DNA from: Ascochyta rabiei
Lineage: Eukaryota > Ascomycota > Dothideomycetes > Pleosporales > Didymellaceae
Length of the DNA: 64,000 nt
Assembly (NCBI RefSeq): GCF_004011695.2
Contig: NC_082405.1
Span: 2,417,001 to 2,481,000, forward strand
Direction: 5' to 3'
Below are positions 52,529-64,000 of the stretch, in pieces. The stretch's first letter is position 1, and every line of letters starts with the position of its first letter. A program made the translations under genes and the position numbers. The notes below the pieces were generated by a model that was not told the origin of the DNA, made no database searches, and saw only the letters and a program-made list of their open reading frames with translations.

Positions 52529-55500
52529 TCAGGGTCGTTTCTTTGTGTCTGTTTTTGAGGTCGTTGTCTCGAACATGCCGCCAATCCTCTTTGCAGTGAT
52601 GTTGGACGCATCGAAGTGTATAGCGACAAGCCAAGCGCAGAGAATATTTGCGAGGTGGTGAAGCACATACGCGTAGGTAACCCCATAGACGGCAGCGTAT
52701 GCGGCAATGGAGAAGAGGAAGATGTTGGTGAGGAAGGAGTATCGAGACTGGACGCGGGGAATCATGCGGCCAGTGCTGAGGGTTTCGACTAGGAAGATGA
52801 AGGGCATGATGGATAAGATGTTGTGATGCGATGAGAATGGCGTCCACCAATGGACAGCGAGGTTTCGTACCCAGACTACGAGAACCGGCAGGTTGATTGG
52901 CAGGATCCAGATCATCAAGATCAGTATGGAATGGGCATAGTTGTAGAAGTTGTAGTTCGTATCGAGACGTGTCTCCTTCGCCAATCTTAAACCGCGGATA
53001 CAGGTGGCCAGCTGGACGAGACAGAGCACCATGTAGGCAAAGTGGTATGGCACGACAGTAGATATAAGCGACAACAGGATCAGAGTTGTGATGGTTCGCT
53101 GTCGAGTCGAGGTGACGGCAAATGCCTTCGGAGTCCTTTGCCCTTCCTCGTTCCTGAGGGCTGCAGAGCTGACCAAGGCGTACACTGTCGCGAGGATGTA
53201 GGTGAGCAACAGAGCAACGTAGTTAAGAACGACGCATATCCCAATGCACATAAGACCAAATAGCGGTACAAGAAACCAGAAAAAGTTGTCATCCGATCCC
53301 AGAAGAAGTTCGTGGTTAGCGTCATCCAGAAGTGCAGTGGTGTTGCTGGATACGGCGTTGAGCGGCCAGTGCTTGAACGTCTCCTTGCGAGCACCGGCCA
53401 GGGCAACTGACAGAAAGGTCAACGCTGCCAAGACGAGGGGCAGAGATGTACGCAGACACTCATTGAAGCCGTTGGCGAAGCTCATGAAGATGCCTGTCTC
53501 ATCATAGACTCTGAACTGCTGGCGTATGACCAATGCGACGATGAACAGTGGGAACGCTGCAAAGACGATTCGGTAACGCATCCACAACTTGCCCAAGCTT
53601 CCTAGGACATCGACTCTCAGATTCACTTCCACGGTGCTGTCGCAGGTTGGGTCCGACCAGATCTGCAGAGACAGACCACTTGATGTCTGCTTGTGAAAGA
53701 GGGTGGGCGGCATGTATGGTGAGACGCCATGCAAGTTGAGTGTGGCGTCTTTGACATTGACGAAGAACTTGCTCTCATGCACGTCCGTAATGTACTGTCG
53801 CAGCAGAGGTGCAAACAATTCTCCACGGTCGCATGATTGCTTGCCAACATGTATGTTGTATGCCAGCAAGGCCGAATGCAAAGCTGGCACCTTGATGTCC
53901 ATAGCCAAAGGGCGGCGGTTCGACAATCGAAGGTTCAGGCCAGTCGTCAGAAGGCGTTGCAAGCCCATGTCTACTCTGTAGACCGAATCGGACGCATTGC
54001 TGAACTCAGCAACTACCCAACCAGTGCTGCGTTCGCCGGATTTGTCGACAACAGCAACGAACTGCTGATCTGACAGGTCTTTGAGGTCGTACTGCAGATA
54101 CGAAAAGGGCCGTTGGTCGGTCCTGAAGGAGAAGGTGGACTCGCGGGTGGACTCTGGGAGAGCAACGACGTCCGATGCTGCGTTCTTGCATGCGAGCCGA
54201 GTAGCGCCAGAGTTGTCGCCAGAGAGATCCATATTCATGGAGAAGAGCGTCGCTGATAACCCCGTCTGATATGGGTACACACTGCAGAACAAGACTTCGA
54301 GCTTGCCATTCTCGCCCAGGGCATCCAGCTTCTCATTGGTCAAGAGTGTGAATTTCTTCTCCTGGTGCTCGTCTTGAGGGGGCACAGGTAGCAGATAAGC
54401 CTTTGGTTTTTGTTGTGACTTTCCGAGGCTTCGCAGAACCAGCTTTTCGCCCTGCGAGATGACCGCACTGTCCTGTTCCAGAGTAAGAAGCGTTTTCGCT
54501 TGCTTGTGCGGCAACGTCTTTTCAACGGTGTCTTCCAGTCCTGTGAGGAACTGTTTCTTAAACCCTCGCATGCGTTCGGCGCGGGGCACCGTCTGCGTCG
54601 CTCGCGATGCGTCAATGACGTCGTACAGAGCACGCACAACGCTCTTCCTTTCCTGGTCGCACCATGTGATGGCCAAATGATCCATCCCTGTCCAGACATT
54701 GGGCATGGAAGACGTGAAGACGGTGAAGCCGTGGGTCTCGGGTACCAAAGATGCGATACTGGCATAGTCTGAGGATACCACCGTATCGAGACCACCACCG
54801 GCAATGGATATCAGGGTGACGTGCCATAGCGGATTGTCGATGGCCCACTTTTGGGAGTAGGCGTGTCGCCAGTAGTCGTTGACGCCCTTGTAGAGCCGGA
54901 CAATGTCTCCGTCAAAAGACACGGGTGGCCTGGCGTGCGGTGCTGCAAGCGTGACAATGGTGTTGATGGAGTTGGACTGGTAGTTGGGCATTGTGAGCAT
55001 GGTCCGAGCTACCATGCCTCCCATGGAGTGTCCCAGAATGACAACCGACGTGGGGTCCGGCAGATTTGAGTCGCGAGCCGAGCGCCCTGGAGTGTGGTAT
55101 AGGGATAGGATGAATGTGATGGCGTCGTTGAGATATTCGGCCTGATCCAGCAGTGTCTGGCCGTGGAATGCTGTAAAGTCTTCGTTGAAGTCGACGGTGA
55201 AGAAGTCCAGCGGCTTCTTTCCTGCTCTGCTGGCGGCCACGTCGTGCCTCAGAGCGTTGTGGTAGTGGTATGCTGCTTCAGCTCCCAGTGGTCGCACTTG
55301 CTTGTAGCTGCCCGCGTTTCCGGGGATGAAGAGGACGGGCACTCCTTTGACCTGTGGCACATTAGCATGTGTGTGAGTTTCCGTGCGTGCTTGTACACAC
55401 CCTGCTGTCGTCGTCTATGCCGCCCTCGCGGTAGAGGTACAACGAGTATTTGCTGGCAAAGCGGGTGTGCTCGGTATCGAAGTCGTCAAACTTGTGGAAG

Positions 55501-55997
55501 ATGGGACGCATGTACGACATCTCGCAGCCTTTGGTGTCGAGCTGGCGCGTCAGGAATGACTGTACCATGAGGAAGAGGGCGGCGAGGCCCAGTAATGTGG
55601 TGAGCAGTGTGTATGGCGAGCATGCCCAGGGGTTGCGCAGGCGCAACCTCCACCTGCCGTTCTGCCCCTCCACCATGCTGTCTGACGTGATGTCCTTTGC
55701 GGGCGGCCCGGCAGCAGTGGGGCATGTTTTCTCGTTGGACAAGGCCATGGCGGTTGGGGGGTCGGTGGGCGCCGAGGTGCTGGGTTGACGTCGTGTTGTT
55801 GCAGGCCGCTGGAATGGCACATGCGCCTGTTCGCTCCTCCTCTTTGCCTCTTTCCAGTGTGGTGTTCCCGCTGCGGTGCCTTGAAGCCGGTCATTCACCG
55901 CGACGCCATGTTCCGGGGGTGGTGCGGCCAGACAGTCGGGGGTGGAGACGGAGAGGTCGCGACCTGGACTTGGCGCTGTCGGCGGGGACGGGCGCAT
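52529..55997 (-). CDS. BST1: GPI inositol-deacylase (PGAP1/BST1)
   Basis: ER membrane enzyme that removes the inositol acyl chain from GPI-anchored proteins, needed for their ER exit and quality control. Exons 55997-55401 and 55351-52529 give 1139 aa; the intron is 49 nt. A membrane anchor near 130-150 (LLTTLLGLAALFLMVQSFL) precedes GCEMSYMRP and TRFASKYSLYLYREG. The alpha/beta-hydrolase part has VKGVPVLFIPGNAGSYKQVR and the serine motif GHSMGG (306-311, Ser308), with TLAAPHARPPVSFD nearby. The C-terminal half has about seven or eight hydrophobic segments. ATG 55748 (MALSNEKTC) is an alternative start that drops a Pro-rich extension of 83 residues. Confidence 0.95.
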
Positions 55998-56137
55998 TTA
56001 AAGAGGGTGAGAGGGCGCACAGCGTGGTCCCGCGTGGCTCCTGCCTCGGGCGTGATGTGCAATTCAGGGTCCAGCGAGAAGAATGAGAAAGTGGCCCGGT
56101 GCCTGGTTCCTCCCACACGGCTACCACGACAGCGCGT

Positions 56138-56168
56138 TCCTGGACGCTGGACGCTGGACGCTGGACGC
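56138..56168. repeat. GGACGCT heptamer array
   Basis: About four copies of a 7-bp unit, closely related to the GCTGGRC heptamers at 43813-43856. Confidence 0.75.
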
Positions 56169-56445
56169 GGCGCTGGACGGCGGACGCTGGATGGCTACGG
56201 TCGCACGAAGAGGTCACGGGCAGGGTCTGCACAGCTGCAATGGCGTGCAAAGGTTGGCAATGGCAGTCTGGCGTGCAGCGTGTGTGCAGCGGCTGCACAT
56301 GGGGGCCAGCGAGAAATGTTGAGTGCTAGCTGCACTGGGGGCAGTGGGCGACGCAATGGCCAAGAGCGAATCGAGCCTCGAAGAAACGAGCGACAGCTGC
56401 TTCAGCAGGGCACTGAGTGAACAGTGAGAGGCGCCAGGAGATGAG

Positions 56446-56476
56446 CGGCGGGCGGCGAGCGGCGAGCGGCGAGCGG
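56446..56476. repeat. CGGCGAG/CGGCGGG heptamer array
   Basis: About four copies of a 7-bp unit. Confidence 0.7.
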
Positions 56477-56536
56477 ATCCACCAGAGCACTAATTGCCTC
56501 CAGCGCGCACGAGCAGCACAGAACGAAAGAGAAAGA

Positions 56537-56604
56537 GTGACGAGCGACGAGTAACGAGTAACGAGTGACGGGCGACGGGCGACGGGCGACGAGCGACGAG
56601 CGTT
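56537..56604. repeat. ACGRGYR heptamer array, nine to ten copies
   Basis: Units ACGAGCG, ACGAGTA, ACGAGTG and ACGGGCG in series with 7-bp spacing. Confidence 0.8.
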
Positions 56605-57532
56605 ATCATCGTGACATGCACTGCTAGCCTCAACCTCGTTCTTGCAGACTCTTTGCCTGGCGCGCAAGGCTTGCGGCTAACGGGCGCCATGACGAAAGAA
56701 CAAAAGGCCCGTTGCTGCTTGGCTTGGCGCTACTCGGCACCGCTCACCACCACGAGACACGAGACCACTGTCCAGTGCAGCGTCGTTTCAACGACCCGGC
56801 CTGGACCATCTGGGGGAACACGAGCTCTCCAGCACCTCCAACGCGGTCCTCGCGCCTGTCGATAGCCGGTCGAGGCTTGTGGGGACTGCATGTCTGCTGC
56901 CAGCCACTGCAGCTTGCAAGTCTTGGATGGGAGCCTCTCCTCTCACACCCACGCCTGGTCGAGGTCGAGAACGGCTGTTTCCAACGACGTCACTCTTGCA
57001 ACGACATCAATGAACATGCCAAAGCACGAGGTCCAGACTCCACCAGGCTGGCAAGCCACCGACTTGCAGTGGAGCCGGACAGTCCAGCGGCAATCGGTTG
57101 GCACCACGGCTGCAGGATCGATGTTGGACGATCCTCCACCCACGCTCCACACGTGCACGACCTCTTCAAGTCCCCGGCTCTCCACGACAACCTCCGGCTC
57201 TTGCTCATTCAACATGCACGCTGGTACTTACACACTGGTACTCACACACTACTTGCTACACAGGCAAGAGCGCCAGCCCACCCGTCTTGGCACCACGATC
57301 GGTCTGCCGTCGTCTTACTGAACCCTTATCCGTGACCGCTTATTGGCTAGAGGACCACACTTGCGGAAGCTGCGGCGCGCATTGCGCGTCTTCTTGGTCC
57401 CACAACACAGTACGCTTGGCACGTATCTCTGGACAACAACATTGCATGTTCGTCACGACCAAGATTCAGATACGATTACCTCCCAACAACAACCAGCAGC
57501 CATTCCTGCCGCCGACAAGTACTCCCCGTGAC

Positions 57533-58555
57533 CTATGAAGACGTATCACCGTACTCTGGCTGCCCCAACTCCTCTTCCAGCTCCTGCAGATGCTCCACAT
57601 CCGCCCACCGCACCTTCTTCGCCATATGAACATCATCAAACCGCACCACCTTCCACTTCCGCTCCCCATCACGGCGAGCAAAACATGATTTCCGCTCATC
57701 TACCATCCCGGCGCTCTCTGGCACTTCGGCATTCAACGACATGCGCAGACGGTACTTGAACCCCAGCGCTTTGTCGCGTATGCGCGCCTCGTTGCTGAGT
57801 TTCAGCTGCTCGTGCGCCCACGCTTCGTTCTGCTGCAGCGACTTCAGCTTCGGCGCGTCAGTGCGTAGGTGGGCAAACTTTGCCTCGAGCTCCAGGTCGA
57901 TGGGCCGGTGCGTGCGCATGCGGTTGCATTTCGCTAGGCGCTGCTCGCGGCGGACTTCACGGGGGATGTGTTCGTGGGAGGGTGTGGTGGTGGGCTTGCC
58001 CCATGCTTCGACACCACCGTTAGGACGCTCGTTCAAGGACTTGCGCTGCAGCGAATTCGCCTCGTAGCGATGGTTCAAATGGGCCCAGAGGCTGCGCCGC
58101 TTACCTTTGTGGCGCTCGAGCGCCCATGCGCCTACGTCTTCGGAGACAATGACAACAGCAGTCACCGCGTTCTTCTTCTCCGCCACGCAGGCCCGATGCG
58201 CGTCCGACAAATTCAGTCCGTTGAGCGTCGCCTCGTACAGATCAAGATTCAGATACTGCTCCTTGTCAGTATACACGCCCTTCTCGAAGTAGTGGACAGG
58301 GAAGTAGACGGCGGGCTTGGCAGCGTAGGAGAATATGGGGTAGTGGTCGATGCTGTATGGTTTTTCTGAACCATCCGTCTGCATCTCTTGCTTCGACATT
58401 TCGCTGATAAATTCGTCTGATATCAAGAAAGTGTCGCACGAGTCTCTGACCAGCAGATTGGATCGAGCGGAAGATGCAGCGACCGGAAACTCAGTAACCG
58501 CAGGTTCTAACAGAGAGGTCGGTATCAAACACAGACACCACGACTTAAATACCAT
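57533..58555 (-). CDS. Unrecognised 340-aa protein
   Basis: Single exon from ATG 58555 (MVFKSWCLCL); an internal ATG at 58399 gives MSKQEMQTDGSEKPYS and may be the true start. The region after it looks globular: HYPIFSYAAKPAVYFPVHYF and KNAVTAVVIVSEDVGAWALE. Then comes a charged, probably helical half (RREQRLAKCNRMRTHRPID, LELEAKFAHLRTDAPKLKSL), and an acidic end (LQELEEELGQPEYGD). No known domain, signal peptide or firm membrane helix. Consistent coding character over more than 1 kb supports a real gene; function unknown. Confidence 0.6.
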   Translation of the reverse strand: MVFKSWCLCLIPTSLLEPAVTEFPVAASSARSNLLVRDSCDTFLISDEFISEMSKQEMQTDGSEKPYSIDHYPIFSYAAKPAVYFPVHYFEKGVYTDKEQYLNLDLYEATLNGLNLSDAHRACVAEKKNAVTAVVIVSEDVGAWALERHKGKRRSLWAHLNHRYEANSLQRKSLNERPNGGVEAWGKPTTTPSHEHIPREVRREQRLAKCNRMRTHRPIDLELEAKFAHLRTDAPKLKSLQQNEAWAHEQLKLSNEARIRDKALGFKYRLRMSLNAEVPESAGMVDERKSCFARRDGERKWKVVRFDDVHMAKKVRWADVEHLQELEEELGQPEYGDTSS

Positions 58556-59840
58556 TCATCACACTCGTAGAAAAGCGCCATGAACCAACAGCGCTCGAAC
58601 CTCTCGCGGCTAGTACTAGTTACTAAAATACTGGTTCCACACAGTGACTCAACAATGTCTCACTTGCTGAATCCACACCCAACGAAACCCCCTGTTCAGG
58701 ATATTCTCGTCTTTAGCCTCTCACAGTGCGGAATCTACGATGTCAAATAACACGGCCTGCAGTAGTACGGCACTGTTCGCTCCCAAGACAGCTCAGCTTC
58801 GAATGACTATCCATATACCTCTGCGCTCGACGTAGACCTTGTTGTGTTCTTCATCTCTACATGAGCGTGTAGAGACTTCTCAATGGAGAGGAAAGATTGG
58901 GATGCTCAGGAGGTGATTGTGGAACGTGGTGTGGTGTAGCAACCCACTTAGATCATCTTCTTGTTTTCTCGTGGTTGGCATGGTTTCCGATCCTCAACGT
59001 CTAGCTCTACAATTCCATCTCTCCCTCTCCAGCAGCTACCAAACCCCTGACGTTGAAAAATTAGCGACAAGCCCTTGCAAATGCGGTAACGAAGCGCTAC
59101 TACAGTCTCGTCGTCATCTATCTTGCATCCACAGACTCAAGCCTTGACTGTACGAAGTACTGAACATCGATGGATTTCATCCCAGTAACCTCCCATTCCA
59201 TCCCATCCCATCCCCGAACGCCAACCACCCAGCTCAAACCCCAACACCACTTTAAACTCAACCACCACCACAACCACAGACGTATTGATTCCGACCGAAG
59301 CAGCTCTAGGAAGATATCATCGCCGTTATACACGCACCCCCACCTACCCTCCATCTACTACCGCACACCTTGCAAAAAGAAAAACCCCACAGCCCTCTCT
59401 TCCAGATCCCAGGACCAACCCTCACGGCCACAGCCACAGCTACAGCCACGGTCCCAGCCACGGGGACAGCCACGGGCACACACCTGCGGCACAAGTGGCA
59501 AGCCACCCACCCCACCCCGTCTTCGCTGCGCAGTCGTGGAGAGAGAAGACTACACGCTCACTGCCTACATGCTCACAGACTGCGTTCGGCGGCTGTGGCG
59601 ATGTGGGGGAGCTGCTGAGGATGACAGTGGACAGTGGGGAGTCGGGAGACTGGAAAGCAGGGTGGAGGATGAAAAGGCAGGAAAGGGAAGGAAATGGAAG
59701 GAGTGGAAGGAAGGGGGAAAAGCACGTGGATGTTCTTTGCAAGTTCCGAAGAGTTTCAAATTTGCACTCTCACAAAACGCCACGACGATGCAACACAACG
59801 CGCCATCTACTTGCAGCCGCTCTGATGAACGTCACACGAC
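58556..59840. other. Intergenic, 1.3 kb
   Basis: The plus frames at 59170-60129 and 59285-60022 run antisense into the BMS1 coding region and are His/Thr/Pro-rich low complexity, so they are not called. A CAGCCACGG-type short repeat lies near 59440-59480. Confidence 0.45.
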
Positions 59841-62800
59841 TTACTTCCGCCTCTTCCCACCACCGGCACCGCCCCGCCCACTCTCGCCATCGCCCTGGTG
59901 GTGTCTCTTCTTGCCCTCGCGCTGCCAGTACTCCTGCTTTTCGCGCTTCTCCCTCGCCTCCTTCATCTCCTTGTTCTCCTCAATCTTCTTCTTGTACGGT
60001 TGCTTGCGCTCCTCTTGCTTAGCGCGGCGCTTCTCGACCTTCTCGTTGCGGATCGCCATGACCTGGTTCATCAGGCGTCTGGCCTTCTTCTCCTCGCCGC
60101 CCAGCACGACGGCGCGCTTCTGGAGGTAAGTCTCCTTCTTCTGCGGCTTCATCTGCGCGATTTGGCTCTTGAAGGGGAGCTCGGCGGCGAGTTTGCGCGG
60201 GACGCGGAGCGGGTTGAATTTTCGCTCTTCGCGCTCGATGGGGCGGTAGGCCGAGTTTTTGATGGATGGGGTCGGGAGGTTGAGTTCGGCGCGGACGGCA
60301 CCGGTCAGGCGCATGCCCGTCCAGCTCGTGCTCTCGCCTGCTTCCTTGTCTTCGGCTGTGGGTGGGACGAGCAGGTTGGTAACGGCGTTGTAGAAGCGGC
60401 GGGGCTTGATGGGGTACCAAGCTCGCAGGAAGACAATGTCAGACATCAGAATCTTGTCCTCGAAGGTCGCTCGGAAGTTACCCTCTGGCTTGGACAGCGC
60501 GCGTTTGATTTGACCGCGGACACCGGAGACGGTGCGGATTGAAGCGCCTTCGAACTTTGCGATTTCGAGCGAGGACTTGAACATGTCCTTGATGAAAGCT
60601 GTGTTCTTGAAGATCTTGTATGGGTGTCCTGTGAGTTTGAGCTTCTTGACGATCTCGGTCGATTCGTCGACATTGAGGACAACACCGGTAGCTGATATCC
60701 GGAAGCCAGGAGACTTGTTCGAAAGCGACTGGATGCAGCAGAAACCTGTGTTGGGCGCAACGAGCGGGCCGTAGAAGGTACCGAAGCAATGCATGTGCTC
60801 TGGGGTGTACTTGAGCATGCGGTTTCGCGTCCGCGAGTCGGAGATGGAGTAGATAGGAGTGGTCTGGAATCGTCTCCATCCGAGGGAGAAAATGAGGGGA
60901 TCGTTGGTCTTCAGGATCTTCTTGTGCCAGCGGTGGCGCTTGATACGGATCTGTACGAAGCCAAACCGTTCCTCAGTCGGCGTCAGACCGCCAATGAGGA
61001 CTGGGAATCGGGGATTGAAGTTTGTAGAAAACTCGCAAGGGACCTTCTCGAGTACAATACGTGCGTATGTGCCAGCCTTGTGCCCCTCGACGCGTTGACG
61101 GGAAGCTTCGTCCAGCTGGTCAAACTCGGCGCGGTTGATGTCGAGCTGCTTCTTGAGGAGGGCCTTCTGCGCATCATACCAGTCGTCCTCGCCAAACTCT
61201 TCTTCTTTCCCACCTTCTTTACGTGCATCGGCTTTGTCGTTCATGAAGCCTTCTCGATCCTCCTCTTCGAATCGCAGCTTGAGCTCTTCTTTCCGTTTTG
61301 CGTTCTTCTCTCGCTCCGCTTCAATATCATCAACTTCAGCCTCAGCCTCGGTGTTGGGCTCGTCGCCACCGAACTTCTCCCCAGTTTCGAGGTCCTCAAA
61401 CTCGCCATCACCTTCGTCGTCATCGCCCTCACCATCAAAGCCCTCGAAGTCATTGTCCTCGCCATCGCCATCGCCGCCCTTGCCGGACATGTGACCTGAA
61501 GCGAATCGACTCTTTAGTGCTTCAAGGTTTTCCTCATCTTCCCACTTTTTCGCCAGCTCTTCGTAGTTGAAGCGCGCAATGTATCGGTCTTCGTTGCTTG
61601 TATCTTGCGCCTTGGACTTCTTGAAGAAACCACCGTCGTCGTCCTCGTCCGCTTCAATATCCTCTTCTTCGTCATCGCCCTTCCACTTCTTAATCACATC
61701 TTCTGGCGCAATATCGAGGTTATACATCAGCTTTCCAAGCTCTGCGATCCGGTATGGACGCTTTCGTCCGTGCATCTTTGCAGCGTTCTCACGAAGATTA
61801 GCTTTCCAGTTCAAGGCACCATCGTCGTCGTCGTCGTCCACCTCTTCGGAATCGAAGTCGCTGTTCTCCAGATCACTGAGATCCGGCTCTTCTCCAGATA
61901 CAGAGCCAAGGTCGGAGTCACTGTCAGCGAAAGCCACCTCTTCTGCCGCATCGTCCTTCTCTTCCTTTCGCGCCAGCTTTGGTTTTCTTGTCAATGAGCC
62001 GCTTGTATCTAAGAACCCTGTGTCGTCCTCGTCGTCCTCGTCACCGCTGTGATCCTGCTGAAGCTCGTCATCGTCGCTGTCAATGCCGTCTAGGTCCGCG
62101 TCATCGATGTCATCGGCGTCAGCAGCTCGTGCTTTTCTCTGCGACCTGCGCCCTGTGTTGCCGGCCTCGTCCTCGTCATCGATGTTTTTGTTGTTGACAA
62201 GCTCACCGCCGCTGAAAAGCCGGAATCCTCGGTCGTCTTCGCCGAGCAGCTTCCTGCCACCCTGCAATCCGATCATCATCTGCTCTCCGAGTCCGCGCTC
62301 CTGATTAGGTTCTTCGTCTGGGTTGAAGGTGTTTGTCTTTACATCAATGTACACAGCATCTTTGTCGACCAAAACACCACCAACATCCGACATGGGCGCA
62401 TACAGAATCTTCTGCTTCTCGCCCAAGCGTGTGCGCTTCTTCTTGCCCGTGAGCTTCTCAGCCTGCTTCTCAAAGTACGGTGTCGGACATGGATCGGGCA
62501 GCGCCTCGGTCGATGTGACAGTCAGATCGCCCACACCTGGAACGTGTACCCTCGACCCGCCCGCTGGGAAATTGGTGCCTCGCAGATAGCCATACAGCGC
62601 GATGGTGCGATCGCACTTGGAATCCTGCTCAATATCGGTCGGTGGCGTAATATCGAGGAATCTATCCGCCAAACAGTAGGGATGCGTGTTCCTCCACACC
62701 AGCGGTCGCGGGTTCTTCATGACACTCAAGAACCTGCTCAAGTTCATGACCTCCCTGTCGGGGTACCGGCCGTTGACTACACCGGAGAGGTAGAACAGCT

Positions 62801-63442
62801 TGGCGCCCTGGTACAGCTCGCTCCAGAACCTGTGCTTGAGGCGCTTCTTCTGCAGTTTCAGCGTCTCTTGCTTCCTGAAAAGATCCAGATGTGTGAGGAT
62901 ACCGAAGACGTTACCCGGCATACCGGAGGACGAGAGCACGTTCAGGAATTCCATGGTCTCCATTTCGAATCCGTAGTTGCCGTCAATCATGAGCAGGCAG
63001 ATGTCGACGACCTTGGCAATATCAATCATGCTGGCGAGCGAGTCGGACGGACATTCAATGAACGTGAGGCGGCGGCGTTTCGAGGTGACGACGGTCAGCG
63101 GCCCGGACGGCGAAGAAAGCGTCTGCTTGGTGTAGCGTCTGATCAAGCTCTTGATGAGTGTCGTCTTGCCGACACCCGAGGGACCGACCACGGCGACGAT
63201 GATTGGGGGCGCTTCCTCGGGCAGGCGGTCGACGAGCGGGACGTGGAGGCGCTTTTCTCTGACCTGCTGCTGTCAGTCCGTAATCCAGAAGAATGAAGCA
63301 CGCCACATACATCCTGCGAGCGCGCACCCTGCTTCGCCAGTCTTCCGGGCGCTGCATACGCAAAGGCCTTGGGATTCGGCCCTCCAGAATGCGCCTTCTT
63401 CTCCTTCACCTTCCTGTGCGGTCTGTTCGCCTGGTCCGCCAT
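59841..63442 (-). CDS. BMS1: BMS1 ribosome-biogenesis GTPase
   Basis: Nucleolar GTPase of the small-subunit processome, partner of Rcl1 in 18S rRNA maturation. Exons 63442-63311 and 63263-59841 give 1184 aa; the intron is 47 nt. The N-terminus (MADQANRPHRKVKEKKAHSGG) is the usual basic Bms1 start. The P-loop is GPSGVGKTT near 70-78, followed by TFIECPSDSLASMIDIAKV and GILTHLDLF, the last corresponding to the G4 region. A long acidic middle (about 400-720) has Asp/Glu/Ser runs. The conserved C-terminal half has FGFVQIRIKRHRWHKKIL, HMHCFGTFYGPL and FRATFEDKILMSDIVFLRAW. The end is Lys/Arg/Gly-rich. Confidence 0.97.
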
Positions 63443-63932
63443 GTGTGCGACTGCTAGACGTGTCTACCTTCAGAGACACTTCCTGGGTGAGCAGCACGCA
63501 AAACTCTTGCAGTAGAAACAAAAGCGCGTGCGTCTCGACGTTGCGGCAAAGCTGCGCTCTTCCGAGCACCAAAATTTCGAAACTAGCGGGCGCGCTAGTG
63601 CAGCTGGGACAGGGATGCACCCTCGAGTTTATCGATAGGCGGAAGGCGCGATCCTTGGCGCTGCCCCTCCCCTCGACTGGACCCCACTAAAGGGCTTGCC
63701 GTACTCACAACACGAGACCGGCCGATGACGTGCGTGTCCCGCCGTCAGCGCGCATAACCAAGGCTCACATGGAGCAGCCAGGGTCTCTGATCGGATAGGC
63801 CGAATGCTAGATTGTCTATAAAGCACGCCTTGACTCTTACCTGACGCGTGCTTGCACTACTCAAGACACAGACACAATCAACACCTTGAACATTCGCACC
63901 CCTCACTACCCTCACGACTACATTCCGCCAAG
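63443..63932. promoter_or_regulatory. Divergent promoter between BMS1 and a plus-strand gene
   Basis: 490 bases separate the two ATGs. A TATA-like box lies at 63817-63823, followed by a C/A-rich leader with few Gs, typical of highly expressed fungal genes. Confidence 0.5.
63817..63823 (+). promoter_or_regulatory. TATA-like box
   Basis: TATAAAG, about 110 bases before the ATG at 63933, upstream of a CA/CT-rich leader. Confidence 0.45.
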
Positions 63933-64000
63933 ATGCCTACCACATACAACGTATGCTGTTCTGGACGCAGCGGACGGACGCTGGATCCGGGCTAATCAGA
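63933..64000 (+). CDS. First exon of a gene cut by the right window edge
   Basis: ATG in the context GCCAAGATGCC follows a TATA box and a C/A-rich leader. Six codons (MPTTYN) are followed by GTATGC, a plausible donor at 63951, so exon 1 would be 63933-63950 and the rest intron. The product cannot be identified. Confidence 0.5.

Larger units (their letters stand above)
55998..57532. other. Intergenic, 1.5 kb, with heptamer arrays
   Basis: GC-rich near BST1 with three short 7-bp arrays (listed separately). Plus-strand open frames between 56611 and 57335 overlap in different frames and do not look like a known protein. Confidence 0.45.

Noticed and set aside
56712..57335. Overlapping plus-strand ORFs downstream of BST1 heptamers
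   Set aside because: Three frames are open at once, as expected in stop-poor GC-rich DNA, and none has domain or splice evidence.
59170..60129. 319-codon plus-strand ORF
   Set aside because: Antisense to the BMS1 3' end over part of its length; His/Pro/Thr low complexity and no family resemblance.
1..64000. Secondary-metabolite cluster, CRISPR array, bacterial operon or intact transposon
   Set aside because: No polyketide or peptide synthase, tailoring enzymes, transposase, reverse transcriptase or spaced direct repeats were seen. The MFS, ABC and Zn2Cys6 genes are far apart among housekeeping genes.

Overview
The window is nuclear DNA of a filamentous ascomycete. Its genes carry 47-72 nt introns with GTRNGT donors, CTRAC-type branch sites and YAG acceptors. 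They match Pezizomycotina families: a Zn2Cys6 regulator, a TOK potassium channel, a SWIRM/SANT remodeller subunit, a pmd1-like ABC-B pump, BST1, BMS1, MIA40 and ETF-alpha. Gene style, GC-rich intergenic minisatellites and one apparently RIP-mutated tandem repeat suggest Dothideomycetes, perhaps Pleosporales; that rank is inference. Exon joins below were made by eye from splice motifs and reading-frame continuity.

Layout. 0-10 kb, all minus: a 5'-complete Zn2Cys6 regulator running off the left edge, a 1059-aa AAA ATPase, and a PTEN-type phosphatase whose start codon is an exon by itself. 10-20 kb: a macro-domain protein, a quinate-permease-like MFS transporter, an unrecognised protein with five TPLRRI-type repeats, and a mitochondrial rhodanese. 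20-33 kb: a KH-domain RNA-binding protein, a large proline/arginine-rich protein divergent from an SDT1-like pyrimidine nucleotidase (13-nt microexon, GC-AG intron), a zinc-peptidase-like basic secretory protein, a GAA microsatellite, tRNA-Lys(CTT) and a short interstitial telomere-like tract. 33-42 kb: a full ABC-B transporter and a TOK-type potassium channel, separated by 1.8 kb that holds degenerate tandem copies, one of them RIP-like. 42-48 kb: ETF-alpha divergent from a SWI3/RSC8-like subunit over a minisatellite-rich promoter, then MIA40. 48-51 kb: AT-rich decayed DNA with the remains of a calcineurin-like phosphoesterase gene and an unusual tRNA-Pro(AGG) gene. 51-64 kb: a protein with an Asp-Thr dipeptide tract, GPI inositol-deacylase BST1, an unrecognised 340-aa protein, the ribosome-biogenesis GTPase BMS1, and the first codons of a plus-strand gene.

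Most notable: the tRNA-Pro(AGG) gene at 50496-50635 is split inside its D-arm/A-box by 54 nt that look exactly like an mRNA intron (GTAAGT, ACTAAC, CAG). It also carries a normal 14-nt anticodon-loop intron. Removing both gives a complete 72-nt tRNA with a fully paired acceptor stem. Most genes are housekeeping and do not form a cluster; mitochondrial (rhodanese, ETF-alpha, MIA40), ribosome/RNA (BMS1, KH) and membrane/lipid (PTEN, BST1, ABC, TOK) functions are interspersed.
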